From Bacteroidia bacterium (GTDB lineage: Bacteria; Bacteroidota; Bacteroidia; B-17B0; Aurantibacillaceae), in contig JAEUTO010000006.1 in assembly GCA_016787785.1 (NCBI GenBank), positions 620,001-684,000 on the forward strand: a DNA stretch of 64,000 bases, read 5' to 3'. Shown here in pieces: positions 55,685 to 63,727 of the stretch. The number at the start of each line of letters is the position of its first letter. Position 1 is the stretch's first letter. Made by a program: the position numbers and the translations under genes. The notes below the pieces were generated by a model that saw only the letters and a program-made list of their open reading frames with translations, was not told where the DNA came from and searched no databases.

Positions 55685-56914
55685 CTATACGTTACAATTT
55701 TGCGCACACACCCAAGCGGTACTCCAGGCACTTTGAAAATTAAAACCGCCGGTAATACCATCAATATTTAATACCTCTCCGCAAAAAAATAAGTTTGGTA
55801 CCAGTTTACTTTGCATAGTTTTAAAATCTATTTCTTTCAAATTAACGCCACCACAGGTTACAAATTCTTCTTTAAAAGTAGTTTTGCCTTCCATTTTAAA
55901 TTCGCTGTTACAAAGCTGTTCGGTTAATTTATTTATTTGCTTGTAACTTATCTCGGCCCAGGGCTTAGTGTTATCAATAGTTGCTGAGTTACATAAAAAC
56001 TCCCACAACCTTTTTGGAAGATCAAATAATGGGTTTGTATGTGGAAGTGCCTTGTGTTTTTCTTTTTGAATTTGTTTTAAAACAACATCTACCTCGTTTG
56101 GTTTTAACGGAAATACCCAGTTCACAAAAATGCCGGCACTATAATGTAACTCATAAAACTCTTTTGCAGCAAATGCCGAAAGCTTTAGAACGGCAGGGCC
56201 GCTCAAACCCCAGTGAGTAATTAAAACCGGCCCGCTATAATTTAATTTAGAGCCGGCAATTTTTACCTGTGCGTTTTGCACGCTAATTCCTTGCAGATCT
56301 TTTTTTATTTCCTCGTGAGGTAAATTAATAGTAAACAAACTTGGAATCGGCTCATCAATTACGTGACCAAGATCTTTAATTATTTGATACGCAGAAAGTT
56401 TGTTGTGCCCTCCCAGCGCACAAATAACAGCGTCTGCCGAATAGGTGTTACGATCGGTATTTATTATAAAAAGGTTTTCTTTTTTTTGGATGGACAAAAC
56501 ATCACATGACGTTTTTATTTCAATACCAAGTTCTGAGGAAAGCTTTAAAAAAAGATCAACTATGGTTTGACTGCTGTTGGAGTAGGGAAACATTCTGCCA
56601 TCTTCCTCAGTTCTTAAAACAACGCCTTGTTGCCGGAACCATTCAATAGTTTCTGTTACACTAAATTTTGAAAACACTTGTTGTAACTCTTTATTTCCTC
56701 TCGGATAATTTTTTACCAGTTCTGAATTTTCAAAACAATGATGAGAAACATTGCACCTGCCGCCACCCGAAACCTTTACTTTTGAAAGTAATTTATTTGT
56801 TTTTTCTAAAATGGTAATAGCGTAATTTGGTTGGCGCATGGCTAAATTAATAGCTGCAAAAAAACCTGCTGCGCCTCCGCCTATTACAATTATGTTTTTT
56901 TTTGTTTGAATGAT
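55685..56914 (-). CDS. HI0933/BaiN-like FAD-dependent oxidoreductase, probable ATC/ATT start
   Basis: From the first ATG (56839) the protein would be 384 residues and start MRQPNYAITILEKTN, without the FAD-binding motif. In frame upstream is NIIVIGGGAAGFFAAINLA, the required Rossmann GxGxxG. The frame is closed by the TAG at 56915-56917, which is also the MnmD stop, leaving only ATC (56914) or ATT (56911) as plausible initiators (409 or 408 aa). The rest is typical: KVKVSGGGRCNVSH, ALGGHNKLS, and the C-terminal FFCGEVLNIDGITGGFNFQSAW. It sits immediately after mnmD in the same frame. Confidence 0.85.
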   Translation of the reverse strand: MIQTKKNIIVIGGGAAGFFAAINLAMRQPNYAITILEKTNKLLSKVKVSGGGRCNVSHHCFENSELVKNYPRGNKELQQVFSKFSVTETIEWFRQQGVVLRTEEDGRMFPYSNSSQTIVDLFLKLSSELGIEIKTSCDVLSIQKKENLFIINTDRNTYSADAVICALGGHNKLSAYQIIKDLGHVIDEPIPSLFTINLPHEEIKKDLQGISVQNAQVKIAGSKLNYSGPVLITHWGLSGPAVLKLSAFAAKEFYELHYSAGIFVNWVFPLKPNEVDVVLKQIQKEKHKALPHTNPLFDLPKRLWEFLCNSATIDNTKPWAEISYKQINKLTEQLCNSEFKMEGKTTFKEEFVTCGGVNLKEIDFKTMQSKLVPNLFFCGEVLNIDGITGGFNFQSAWSTAWVCAQNCNV

Positions 56915-57583
56915 CTATGGTTTAATAGCCCTTGTAATTTCTCTTTTGCCGCTCGGACCAGGTAATGCTTCAACAATAAAACCCGTTTGTTTTAAAGTAC
57001 GTTTAACTTCTCCTTTGGCGCAATATGTAATTATACTACCTTTTTGTGGTAATACATTATATAATTTATCAAATACGGGTTTTTGCCACATGTCGGGCGC
57101 TGCTGCGGGTGCAAAAGCGTCGTAATAAATTAAATGCGCCTGCGGCAAAGTTGGCAGATCATGAATGTCTTTTTGAAGTTTACTGATCTTAAAAAATGGA
57201 TTTAGTGTTATTTGTTCTTCCCATTCACTAGCCATTATCCTTTCAAACTGATCTTCTTCAAGCGTTTTTACAAAAGATGAATAATTTAGTTTTTTGTAAA
57301 GTTCTTTTGGTACAGGATTTTTTTCGATAGCGTAATAATGAATATTCAATTTTTGTAATGTAGCCTCTTGTAGGGTTAAAAGTGCGTTTAGACCGGTGCC
57401 AAAGCCTATTTCAATAATGTTTATAGAGTTACCAAAATAAGACATTGATGGTACCAATCCATGGTTGATATAAATGTGTTTACTTTCTTCAACAGCGCCA
57501 AATTTAGAATGGTAGGTGGCATTCAATTCTTTGTTCAAAAGCGTTGTCGATCCATCGTTGGTATTTACAACTTCAAGCTGCAT
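56915..57583 (-). CDS. mnmD: tRNA (mnm5s2U34)-methyltransferase MnmD-like
   Basis: 222 residues, DUF752/MnmD family. The SAM-binding motif IIEIGFGTGLN is near 56-66, with AIEKNP further on; YYDAFAPAAAPDMW is the family hallmark, and YCAKGEVKRTLKQTGFIVEALPGPSGKREITRA the C-terminal signature. It methylates the wobble uridine modification in the tRNA anticodon. Its stop TAG is followed, in the same frame, by a flavoprotein, an order resembling bifunctional MnmC (methyltransferase then FAD domain), although the flavoprotein is of a different family. Confidence 0.9.
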   Translation of the reverse strand: MQLEVVNTNDGSTTLLNKELNATYHSKFGAVEESKHIYINHGLVPSMSYFGNSINIIEIGFGTGLNALLTLQEATLQKLNIHYYAIEKNPVPKELYKKLNYSSFVKTLEEDQFERIMASEWEEQITLNPFFKISKLQKDIHDLPTLPQAHLIYYDAFAPAAAPDMWQKPVFDKLYNVLPQKGSIITYCAKGEVKRTLKQTGFIVEALPGPSGKREITRAIKP

Positions 57584-59836
57584 TTATTTTTTCTTTTTAC
57601 TGTAAATTAAAAATAACAGAACCGGTAGTAAAAAAATATCAGCAAGTACAGCAATTATTACTGTTATACAAATTAAGAAGCCAAAATAAAATGTGCTTTG
57701 AAAATCACTGGTCATAAGTGTTACAAAGCCACCTAATAAAATAAAAGTGGTTAAAATAATGGGTTTACCTGTTTCAAAATAGGTGCGCTTAAAGGCATAC
57801 ATTAAACTTTTGCCATAGCCTAATTCAATTTTCAATCGCGAAATAAAATGTATGGTATCATCGGTTGCTATGCCAAATGCAATACTAAAAACTAATGAAG
57901 TTGCTGCTTTTAATTCAATACCGGCGTAACCCATTATGCCGCCAATAATAACTAATGGTATAACATTTGGTAATATAAAAACCAGCACCATTCGCCAGCT
58001 GCGATGAAGAAAAAATGTAAGTATTCCAATAACTAATAACGAAAATAAAAAGCCCTGTGTCATGTTATTTACCATATACTCGTTATTTCTGTCAATTAAA
58101 TGAGCAGCTCCTGTAATTTCGAATTGTAATAAATTGCTGTTCACATTTTTTTCTATAAAGGCAATTAAATTAAGATTGTGTTGGGTAGCCTGCAAACTTC
58201 CCATGTCCCTGATCTTCGCACTGATCCTGGTCTTTAAACCATCTGTGGTTATTAAACGTTTTACATCCCTGTTCTTTTTATTATTCTTTAATTGTTGTGA
58301 AATTGGCTCGTAATCTTCACCGCTTGGAAATTTTAAACTATAATCATTGTTAGAATTTTGATAAATAGATTTTACTAAACTTGAAGGGGACAGTAAAAAA
58401 CCTGCATCATATTCTTTGCGAATAAATTCATCTACTTTATTTAATTCTGTTATTACCTCGTAATCCCAAACCGATCTGTTCTTGTCTTTTACCGTAATTA
58501 ATATTTCAAAAGGTCTTACACCACTGTAGTTCTTATCAAAGAACATAAAATCCTGTTTTATTTTTACTTTATCGCTGAGGTCTTCCAACAAAATATTATT
58601 TACTCTTATTTTGGTGATGCCAATTACAGATAGGATAAGAATAACGCTTGTGATGACCAGTATTGTTTTTTGATGCCTGAAGATCCAGAACAAACCTGTG
58701 CGCATTAAATTATGGGTGCGGTTATTATTGCCGTGTACAGTAACCAATTTTTTTGGCGTAAAAAAATACAATAAAGCCGGAAGTAAAGTATAGGTTAATA
58801 TAAAGGCTATGGTTACGCCAACGGAGGTATAAATTCCAAATTCTTTTATCGGTTTTATACTTGAAAATAGTAGCGATAAAAATCCTACAACGGTTGTTAG
58901 CAGAGTTAAAAAGGTTGGGAAACCAACCTCTTTTAAGATCAGCGGATAGATTTTTCCACGATCTGTACCTTTTGCTAATTCCTCAAAATACTTCGAGAAA
59001 AAATGCACAACATCACTCATACCCGCAATAAATATCATTGTAGGCAACATAACCGTCATAATATCTATCGATTTACCGCAGAGTTTCATTATTCCTAATG
59101 TCCATAAAATAGAAATAAGTACAATTACAACCGGCACGGCTATGCCATAAAGGCTTCTAAAACTGAACCATAAAAAAAGTACTATTACAACAAACGATAA
59201 ACAAATAAAAACAATAAATTCTTTTTGCAGATTTTTGAGATATACGTTTTGAGCAAAGATCCTTCCAACAAAGTGGATCTCATCAAAATTAAATTCTTTT
59301 AAAGTGCGTTCAATACCGGTAGCCAACGAATCACTTTTTAGTTTGGATAAAAGATCATCTGTTTTTATGTAAATACTGATCGATTTTGCATTGAGCGGAA
59401 AAAACGAGCCTACTAAATGGCTAGACTGATAAATGTTTATGCTATCTTCTTTATAAAGTTCTTCGTCCTGAAAATGCAGAACACTAGTTTGCACCGGCAC
59501 CAAACCTCCAAGAGAAAGGGTTTTTAAGTTAGTGGGTGACGTTACTCTTTGAACATATCTTAAGCGGGCCAATTGTTTTGTAAGGCTGTCAACTTTTAAC
59601 AGGAAATCCTTTTTAAAAATGCCTTTATTATTTTCTACCGCAACAAGGGCAAACTCGTTATCGTACTCAAAGGTTTTGCGGTAATTATTATAAACCTCTA
59701 ATTCGTGGTCTTCGTTTGGGAAAAAAGCCTCAAAATCATAATCAAACTTAATGTTTTGGAGCTTGTACACGCAGAAAAGAGAGAATACAAGAACAAAAAC
59801 AATTATTATTAAATTATATGTTTTTTGATTTCTAAT
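57584..59836 (-). CDS. RND-superfamily exporter (MMPL-like), probable ATT start
   Basis: From the GTG at 59770 the protein is 728 residues but begins inside the first periplasmic domain (KLQNIKFDYDFEAFFP), without transmembrane helix 1. In frame upstream is RNQKTYNLIIIVFVLVFSLFCVY, a classic first helix preceded by basic residues; the frame is open to a TAA at 59855-59857 and has no ATG/GTG/TTG. ATT at 59836 gives 750 residues. Two sets of membrane helices flank soluble loops (for example GIMKLCGKSIDIMTVMLPTMIFIAGMSDVVHFFSKYFEE and FGIATDDTIHFISRLKIE), the RND arrangement. Substrate unknown. Confidence 0.88.
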   Translation of the reverse strand: MRNQKTYNLIIIVFVLVFSLFCVYKLQNIKFDYDFEAFFPNEDHELEVYNNYRKTFEYDNEFALVAVENNKGIFKKDFLLKVDSLTKQLARLRYVQRVTSPTNLKTLSLGGLVPVQTSVLHFQDEELYKEDSINIYQSSHLVGSFFPLNAKSISIYIKTDDLLSKLKSDSLATGIERTLKEFNFDEIHFVGRIFAQNVYLKNLQKEFIVFICLSFVVIVLFLWFSFRSLYGIAVPVVIVLISILWTLGIMKLCGKSIDIMTVMLPTMIFIAGMSDVVHFFSKYFEELAKGTDRGKIYPLILKEVGFPTFLTLLTTVVGFLSLLFSSIKPIKEFGIYTSVGVTIAFILTYTLLPALLYFFTPKKLVTVHGNNNRTHNLMRTGLFWIFRHQKTILVITSVILILSVIGITKIRVNNILLEDLSDKVKIKQDFMFFDKNYSGVRPFEILITVKDKNRSVWDYEVITELNKVDEFIRKEYDAGFLLSPSSLVKSIYQNSNNDYSLKFPSGEDYEPISQQLKNNKKNRDVKRLITTDGLKTRISAKIRDMGSLQATQHNLNLIAFIEKNVNSNLLQFEITGAAHLIDRNNEYMVNNMTQGFLFSLLVIGILTFFLHRSWRMVLVFILPNVIPLVIIGGIMGYAGIELKAATSLVFSIAFGIATDDTIHFISRLKIELGYGKSLMYAFKRTYFETGKPIILTTFILLGGFVTLMTSDFQSTFYFGFLICITVIIAVLADIFLLPVLLFLIYSKKKK

Positions 59837-59873
59837 GAGCGCAAATTTACGTACTTATAAGTAAATAAAAACT

Positions 59874-59881
59874 TATATTTG
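59874..59881 (+). promoter_or_regulatory. -7 box for the P5C dehydrogenase gene
   Basis: TATATTTG matches TAnnTTTG and would place the transcript start near 59888, about 40 nt before the ATG. No good TTTG -33 element was seen. Confidence 0.35.
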
Positions 59882-59926
59882 AGTCTTGTTTAATTAAATT
59901 TTACATTCAACTATAAATTTATAATT

Positions 59927-61558
59927 ATGCCAAAAGGAATTTATAAAATACCAACTCCGGTAAACGAGCCAATTAAAAGTTATGCATCGGGAAGTGCCGA
60001 ACGTAAAGAGTTACAGGCCATGCTAAAAGAATTACGCAGTAAGGAACTAGATATACCAATGTATATTGGTGGCGAGGAAGTTCGCGGTACAACAAAGGTA
60101 CGCCTTGCGCCACCACACGATCATAAACATACGTTAGGTCATTTTCATAAAAGCGAAAAACAGCACGTTGAAATGGCCATTAAAGCGGCACTGGCTGCAA
60201 AAGAAAAATGGCAGAATTTAAGCTGGGAGCACCGTGCCAGTATTTTTTTAAAGGCTGCCGAATTAATTGCAGGGCCATACCGCGCTAAATTAAACGCTGC
60301 CACTATGCTTGGCCAAAGTAAAAACGCTTTTCAGGCTGAGATAGATAGCGCCTGTGAGATAATTGATTTTTTAAGGTTTAATGTTCACTACATGATGGAG
60401 ATCTATGCCGATCAGCCCATCTCTGGTCCGGGCGTTTGGAACAGGTTAGAGTGGAGGCCTTTGGAAGGATTTATTTATGCTTTAACGCCGTTTAATTTTA
60501 CTGCAATTGCCGGAAATTTACCAACAAGTTGTGCCATGATGGGTAATGTGGTTGTTTGGAAGCCAAGTAATACGCAGGTTTACAGTGCTAATGTGTTAAT
60601 GGAAATATTTAAAGCGGCAGGTGTGCCGGACGGTGTAATTAACTTGATCTACCCAAGCGGACCAGATGCGGCGGATGTTGTATTTAATCACAAAGATTTT
60701 GCCGGTATACATTTTACTGGTAGTACAGAGGTTTTTCAGAATATATGGCAAACCATTGGAAACAATATTCACAAATATCGTTCGTATCCCAGGATCGTAG
60801 GCGAAACAGGGGGCAAAGATTTTATAATGGCACATAGTTCGGCCGATGCAAAAGTACTCTCAGTGGCAATTTCGCGCGGTGCTTTTGAGTATCAGGGGCA
60901 AAAGTGCTCAGCAGCTTCACGCGCTTATATTCCAAGTAATTTATGGAACGAAGTAAAAACTTATTTGATTGCAGATCTTAAATCGATGAAAATGGGGCCC
61001 ACTGAAGATTTTACCAATTTCATAAACGCTGTAATCGACGAAAAGAGTTTTGATAAATTGGCAAAATATATTGACGCTGCCAAAAACGATAGTTCTGTTG
61101 AAATTATAGCTGGTGGAAATTATGATAAGAGCAAAGGGTATTTTATTGAGCCAACTGTTATCGTTGCAAAAGATCCTAAATATATAACCATGTGCGAAGA
61201 ATTATTCGGACCTGTGTTAACACTTTATGTATATGATGAAAAGAAATTTGAAGAAACTTTAGAGTTGGTTGATAGCACTTCTATTTACGCGTTAACAGGT
61301 GCTATTTTAGCGCAAGACCGTTATGCTATAGAACTGGCAACAAAAAAATTAAGCAACGCTGCGGGTAATTTTTATATAAACGACAAATGTACCGGTGCGG
61401 TTGTGGGTCAACAACCGTTTGGTGGAGCCCGAGGAAGCGGAACAAACGACAAAGCAGGCGCAAAGATCAATTTATTGCGTTGGGTATCACCACGCACTAT
61501 TAAAGAAACATTTTCGCCGCCAACAGATTACAAATATCCATTCTTGCAGGCAGATTAA
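59927..61558 (+). CDS. L-glutamate gamma-semialdehyde (1-pyrroline-5-carboxylate) dehydrogenase
   Basis: 543 residues, NAD-dependent oxidation of glutamate semialdehyde, the last step of proline catabolism. FNFTAIAGNLPTSCAMMGNVVVWKPS (from 189), HFTGSTEVF (262-270), the general base Glu293 in VGETGGKDF, and the nucleophile Cys327 in EYQGQKCSAASRAY are in the expected order. N-terminal NEP..SYA..S..R motif fits the RocA/PutA-type enzymes. No proline dehydrogenase gene is seen nearby. Confidence 0.94.
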   Translation: MPKGIYKIPTPVNEPIKSYASGSAERKELQAMLKELRSKELDIPMYIGGEEVRGTTKVRLAPPHDHKHTLGHFHKSEKQHVEMAIKAALAAKEKWQNLSWEHRASIFLKAAELIAGPYRAKLNAATMLGQSKNAFQAEIDSACEIIDFLRFNVHYMMEIYADQPISGPGVWNRLEWRPLEGFIYALTPFNFTAIAGNLPTSCAMMGNVVVWKPSNTQVYSANVLMEIFKAAGVPDGVINLIYPSGPDAADVVFNHKDFAGIHFTGSTEVFQNIWQTIGNNIHKYRSYPRIVGETGGKDFIMAHSSADAKVLSVAISRGAFEYQGQKCSAASRAYIPSNLWNEVKTYLIADLKSMKMGPTEDFTNFINAVIDEKSFDKLAKYIDAAKNDSSVEIIAGGNYDKSKGYFIEPTVIVAKDPKYITMCEELFGPVLTLYVYDEKKFEETLELVDSTSIYALTGAILAQDRYAIELATKKLSNAAGNFYINDKCTGAVVGQQPFGGARGSGTNDKAGAKINLLRWVSPRTIKETFSPPTDYKYPFLQAD

Positions 61559-61579
61559 TTTAAAATCTTTAAAACATAA

Positions 61580-61611
61580 AAGCAAGCTTGTTGTTAGGCT
61601 TGCTTTTTTTT
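61580..61611 (+). terminator. Rho-independent terminator of the P5C dehydrogenase gene
   Basis: AAGCAAGC and GCTTGCTT form an 8-bp stem with a TTGTTGTTAG loop followed by a T run. Confidence 0.9.
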
Positions 61612-61684
61612 ATGCCATAAAAAGTATTAGTTTGAAGGGTTTTATTTTCCGATATTTGATCAGAAACCACAACAGTAGAAAAGC

Positions 61685-63646
61685 ATCAAAAATATTTTTA
61701 ACATATTATTTATTTTTTTAGCTAATTGTTTTTTTTGCCAAACTTACCTTGACACCGTTGCGGGTAAGATAAAAGAAGCAAAGAGTGATAGTATAAAAAT
61801 AAACATCATTTATAAAGCTTCGATTGCTACAGAAAAATTAAAACAAGATCAGCTGGATTCGCTATACAATTTGATGCTTGAAACCGGTAAAAAGTCCGAT
61901 AATAAAGCTATGCTTGCCTATGCGCTGGTGCAACAAGGCAGATGGCACCATATCCGAAAAGAACATAGTCAGGCACTTGCAAAACATTTCGACGCTTTAA
62001 AAGAAGCAGAAAAAATAAATTATATGTATGGCCGTGTGATTGCACATAATCGTATTGGTGCAGTTTACATGGATGACAAGAGTAATGATCTTGCCATTAA
62101 ACAGTACCATTATTCGGTGCCGCTTGCCCTTGCGATAAATGATAGCGATGACCTTTCTGAAAACTATTCTGCATTAGGAACAGCTTATACAAATAAAAAG
62201 GTCTACGACTCGTCTTTGTTCTATCACCATAAAGCGCTTGATATTAGGTTGAAGAAATCAAGCAAAAAAAATCTGGCAAATACTTACAATAATATTGGTT
62301 TGGTTTACAAAGGCCTTAAAGATTATGATAAGGCCATAGATTTTTTAAGTAAGGCTTTAGAAGTAAGATTCGAGATAAAAGACAAGCGTGGTATTGCAGG
62401 AGCAAAAATAAATATCGGAAATGTTTTAAATCTTAAAAAAGATTATAACAAGGCGTTAGAGTATTTGCATCAGGGTACCGATCTTGCTTATGAAATAAAA
62501 TACGGAGATTATTATTGCAACGGTTTATTAGGAATAAAGAACTCCTATTTTGGGTTAGAAAGATGGAAAGATTGCTGTGTCGCATGGGATATCTATAAGC
62601 AGGCCGCTGATTCTGTGAAGACAGAAAAAATAAAAAAAGATATTTTGGAGTTGGAAACAAAATACGACAGCGACAGAAAAGATACTGAGCTTAAATTAAA
62701 AGAAGAGCAGATCAAATTTAAAACCGAACAAAATTCTCAACAAAAAATTCTAATAATTGCGTCGTGCATTGCTTTGTTAATGGCTTTGGTAGCTGTTTTC
62801 TTTATTTATAGAAGTTTTAGGTTAAATAAAAAGAATGCGGTACAGCTGGCATTTAAAAATCATTTGATCGAAGAAAAGAATAAAGAAATAACAGATAGTA
62901 TAAATTATGCCCGTTTAATTCAACAAAGTTTATTGGCATCCGAATCTATGCTTGATAACAATTTAAAAGAGCATTTTATTTTATACATGCCTAAGGATAT
63001 TGTAAGTGGCGATTTTTACTGGGCCTCTGAGACAAATGAAGGGTTTTTATTAGCCTGTGTAGATTGCACCGGACACGGCGTGCCCGGCGCATTTATGAGT
63101 TTAATTGGTAAAGAAAATTTAGATAAGGCCATTGTAAAATCAAACAGTCCTAAACAAATTTTAAGCGAGTTAAATAAAGGCGTTAAAAGATCTTTGAATC
63201 AAAATAGTCAGGGCAGTAGTAACCGTGATGGCATGGATGCAGCAATAATTAGAATTGAAAAAGGCAACAATGCGGTTTCAAAAGTTTATTATTCGGGTGC
63301 AAACCGTCCGTTGTGGATCGTTAGAAAAACTACAGGCGCTTTGGAAGAAATAAAACCAACCAAGCAGGCAATAGGTGGTTTTACAAATGATAACCAGGAA
63401 TTTGAAGAACATGAATTAACTCTTAACGAGGGTGATATGATCTATATCTCAACAGATGGTTATGCTGATCAATTTGGAAGTGATAAGAACAAGAAGCTAA
63501 CTACCAAACGTTTTAAAGAATTATTGATCTCTTTGCACGCATCAAAAGCGCAAGAACAAAAGCAGGAACTGGAAGCTTTTTTTACGAGCTGGAAAGGAAA
63601 AAGCGAACAATTAGATGACCTGTTAGTAATAGGTATAAAGACATAA
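61685..63646 (+). CDS. TPR-SpoIIE (PP2C-type) sensor phosphatase, probable ATC start
   Basis: The first TTG/ATG (61871) begins inside the TPR region. Upstream, in the same frame, lie a signal peptide (KNIFNILFIFLANCFFCQ) and further TPR-type sequence. The frame is closed by a TAG at 61676-61678, and ATC at 61685 is the natural start (653 aa). TPR repeats run to about 310, a membrane span follows at about 354-376, and a PP2C/SpoIIE phosphatase fills about 432-653: metal-ligand SGDFYW (Asp443), ACVDCTGHGVPGAF (Asp460), YISTDGYADQF and LDDLLVIGIK. It probably converts an envelope signal into dephosphorylation of an anti-anti-sigma-like partner. Confidence 0.9.
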   Translation: MKNIFNILFIFLANCFFCQTYLDTVAGKIKEAKSDSIKINIIYKASIATEKLKQDQLDSLYNLMLETGKKSDNKAMLAYALVQQGRWHHIRKEHSQALAKHFDALKEAEKINYMYGRVIAHNRIGAVYMDDKSNDLAIKQYHYSVPLALAINDSDDLSENYSALGTAYTNKKVYDSSLFYHHKALDIRLKKSSKKNLANTYNNIGLVYKGLKDYDKAIDFLSKALEVRFEIKDKRGIAGAKINIGNVLNLKKDYNKALEYLHQGTDLAYEIKYGDYYCNGLLGIKNSYFGLERWKDCCVAWDIYKQAADSVKTEKIKKDILELETKYDSDRKDTELKLKEEQIKFKTEQNSQQKILIIASCIALLMALVAVFFIYRSFRLNKKNAVQLAFKNHLIEEKNKEITDSINYARLIQQSLLASESMLDNNLKEHFILYMPKDIVSGDFYWASETNEGFLLACVDCTGHGVPGAFMSLIGKENLDKAIVKSNSPKQILSELNKGVKRSLNQNSQGSSNRDGMDAAIIRIEKGNNAVSKVYYSGANRPLWIVRKTTGALEEIKPTKQAIGGFTNDNQEFEEHELTLNEGDMIYISTDGYADQFGSDKNKKLTTKRFKELLISLHASKAQEQKQELEAFFTSWKGKSEQLDDLLVIGIKT

Positions 63647-63667
63647 TTGTTAAAATTTTTTCTTTTT

Positions 63668-63699
63668 TTTGAATCTAAACATTTAAATCATTATGTTAG
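63668..63699 (+). promoter_or_regulatory. Bacteroidota-type promoter for the terminal protease gene
   Basis: TTTG (63668-63671), then 20 bp, then TATGTTAG (63692-63699), one mismatch from TAnnTTTG. A small GCTAA/TTAGC hairpin (63699-63713) follows in the leader. Confidence 0.45.
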
Positions 63700-63727
63700 C
63701 TAAATAAATTAGCAAACACACAACAAT

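Noticed and set aside
56890-56910. Programmed frameshift at the A9 run before the flavoprotein
   Set aside because: Possible, but the in-frame near-cognate start explains the data more simply; kept only as an alternative.
59842-59849. -7 box (TAAATTTG on minus) for the RND exporter
   Set aside because: It would put the transcript start at or after the likely ATT start, and no -33 element is visible, so it was not listed.
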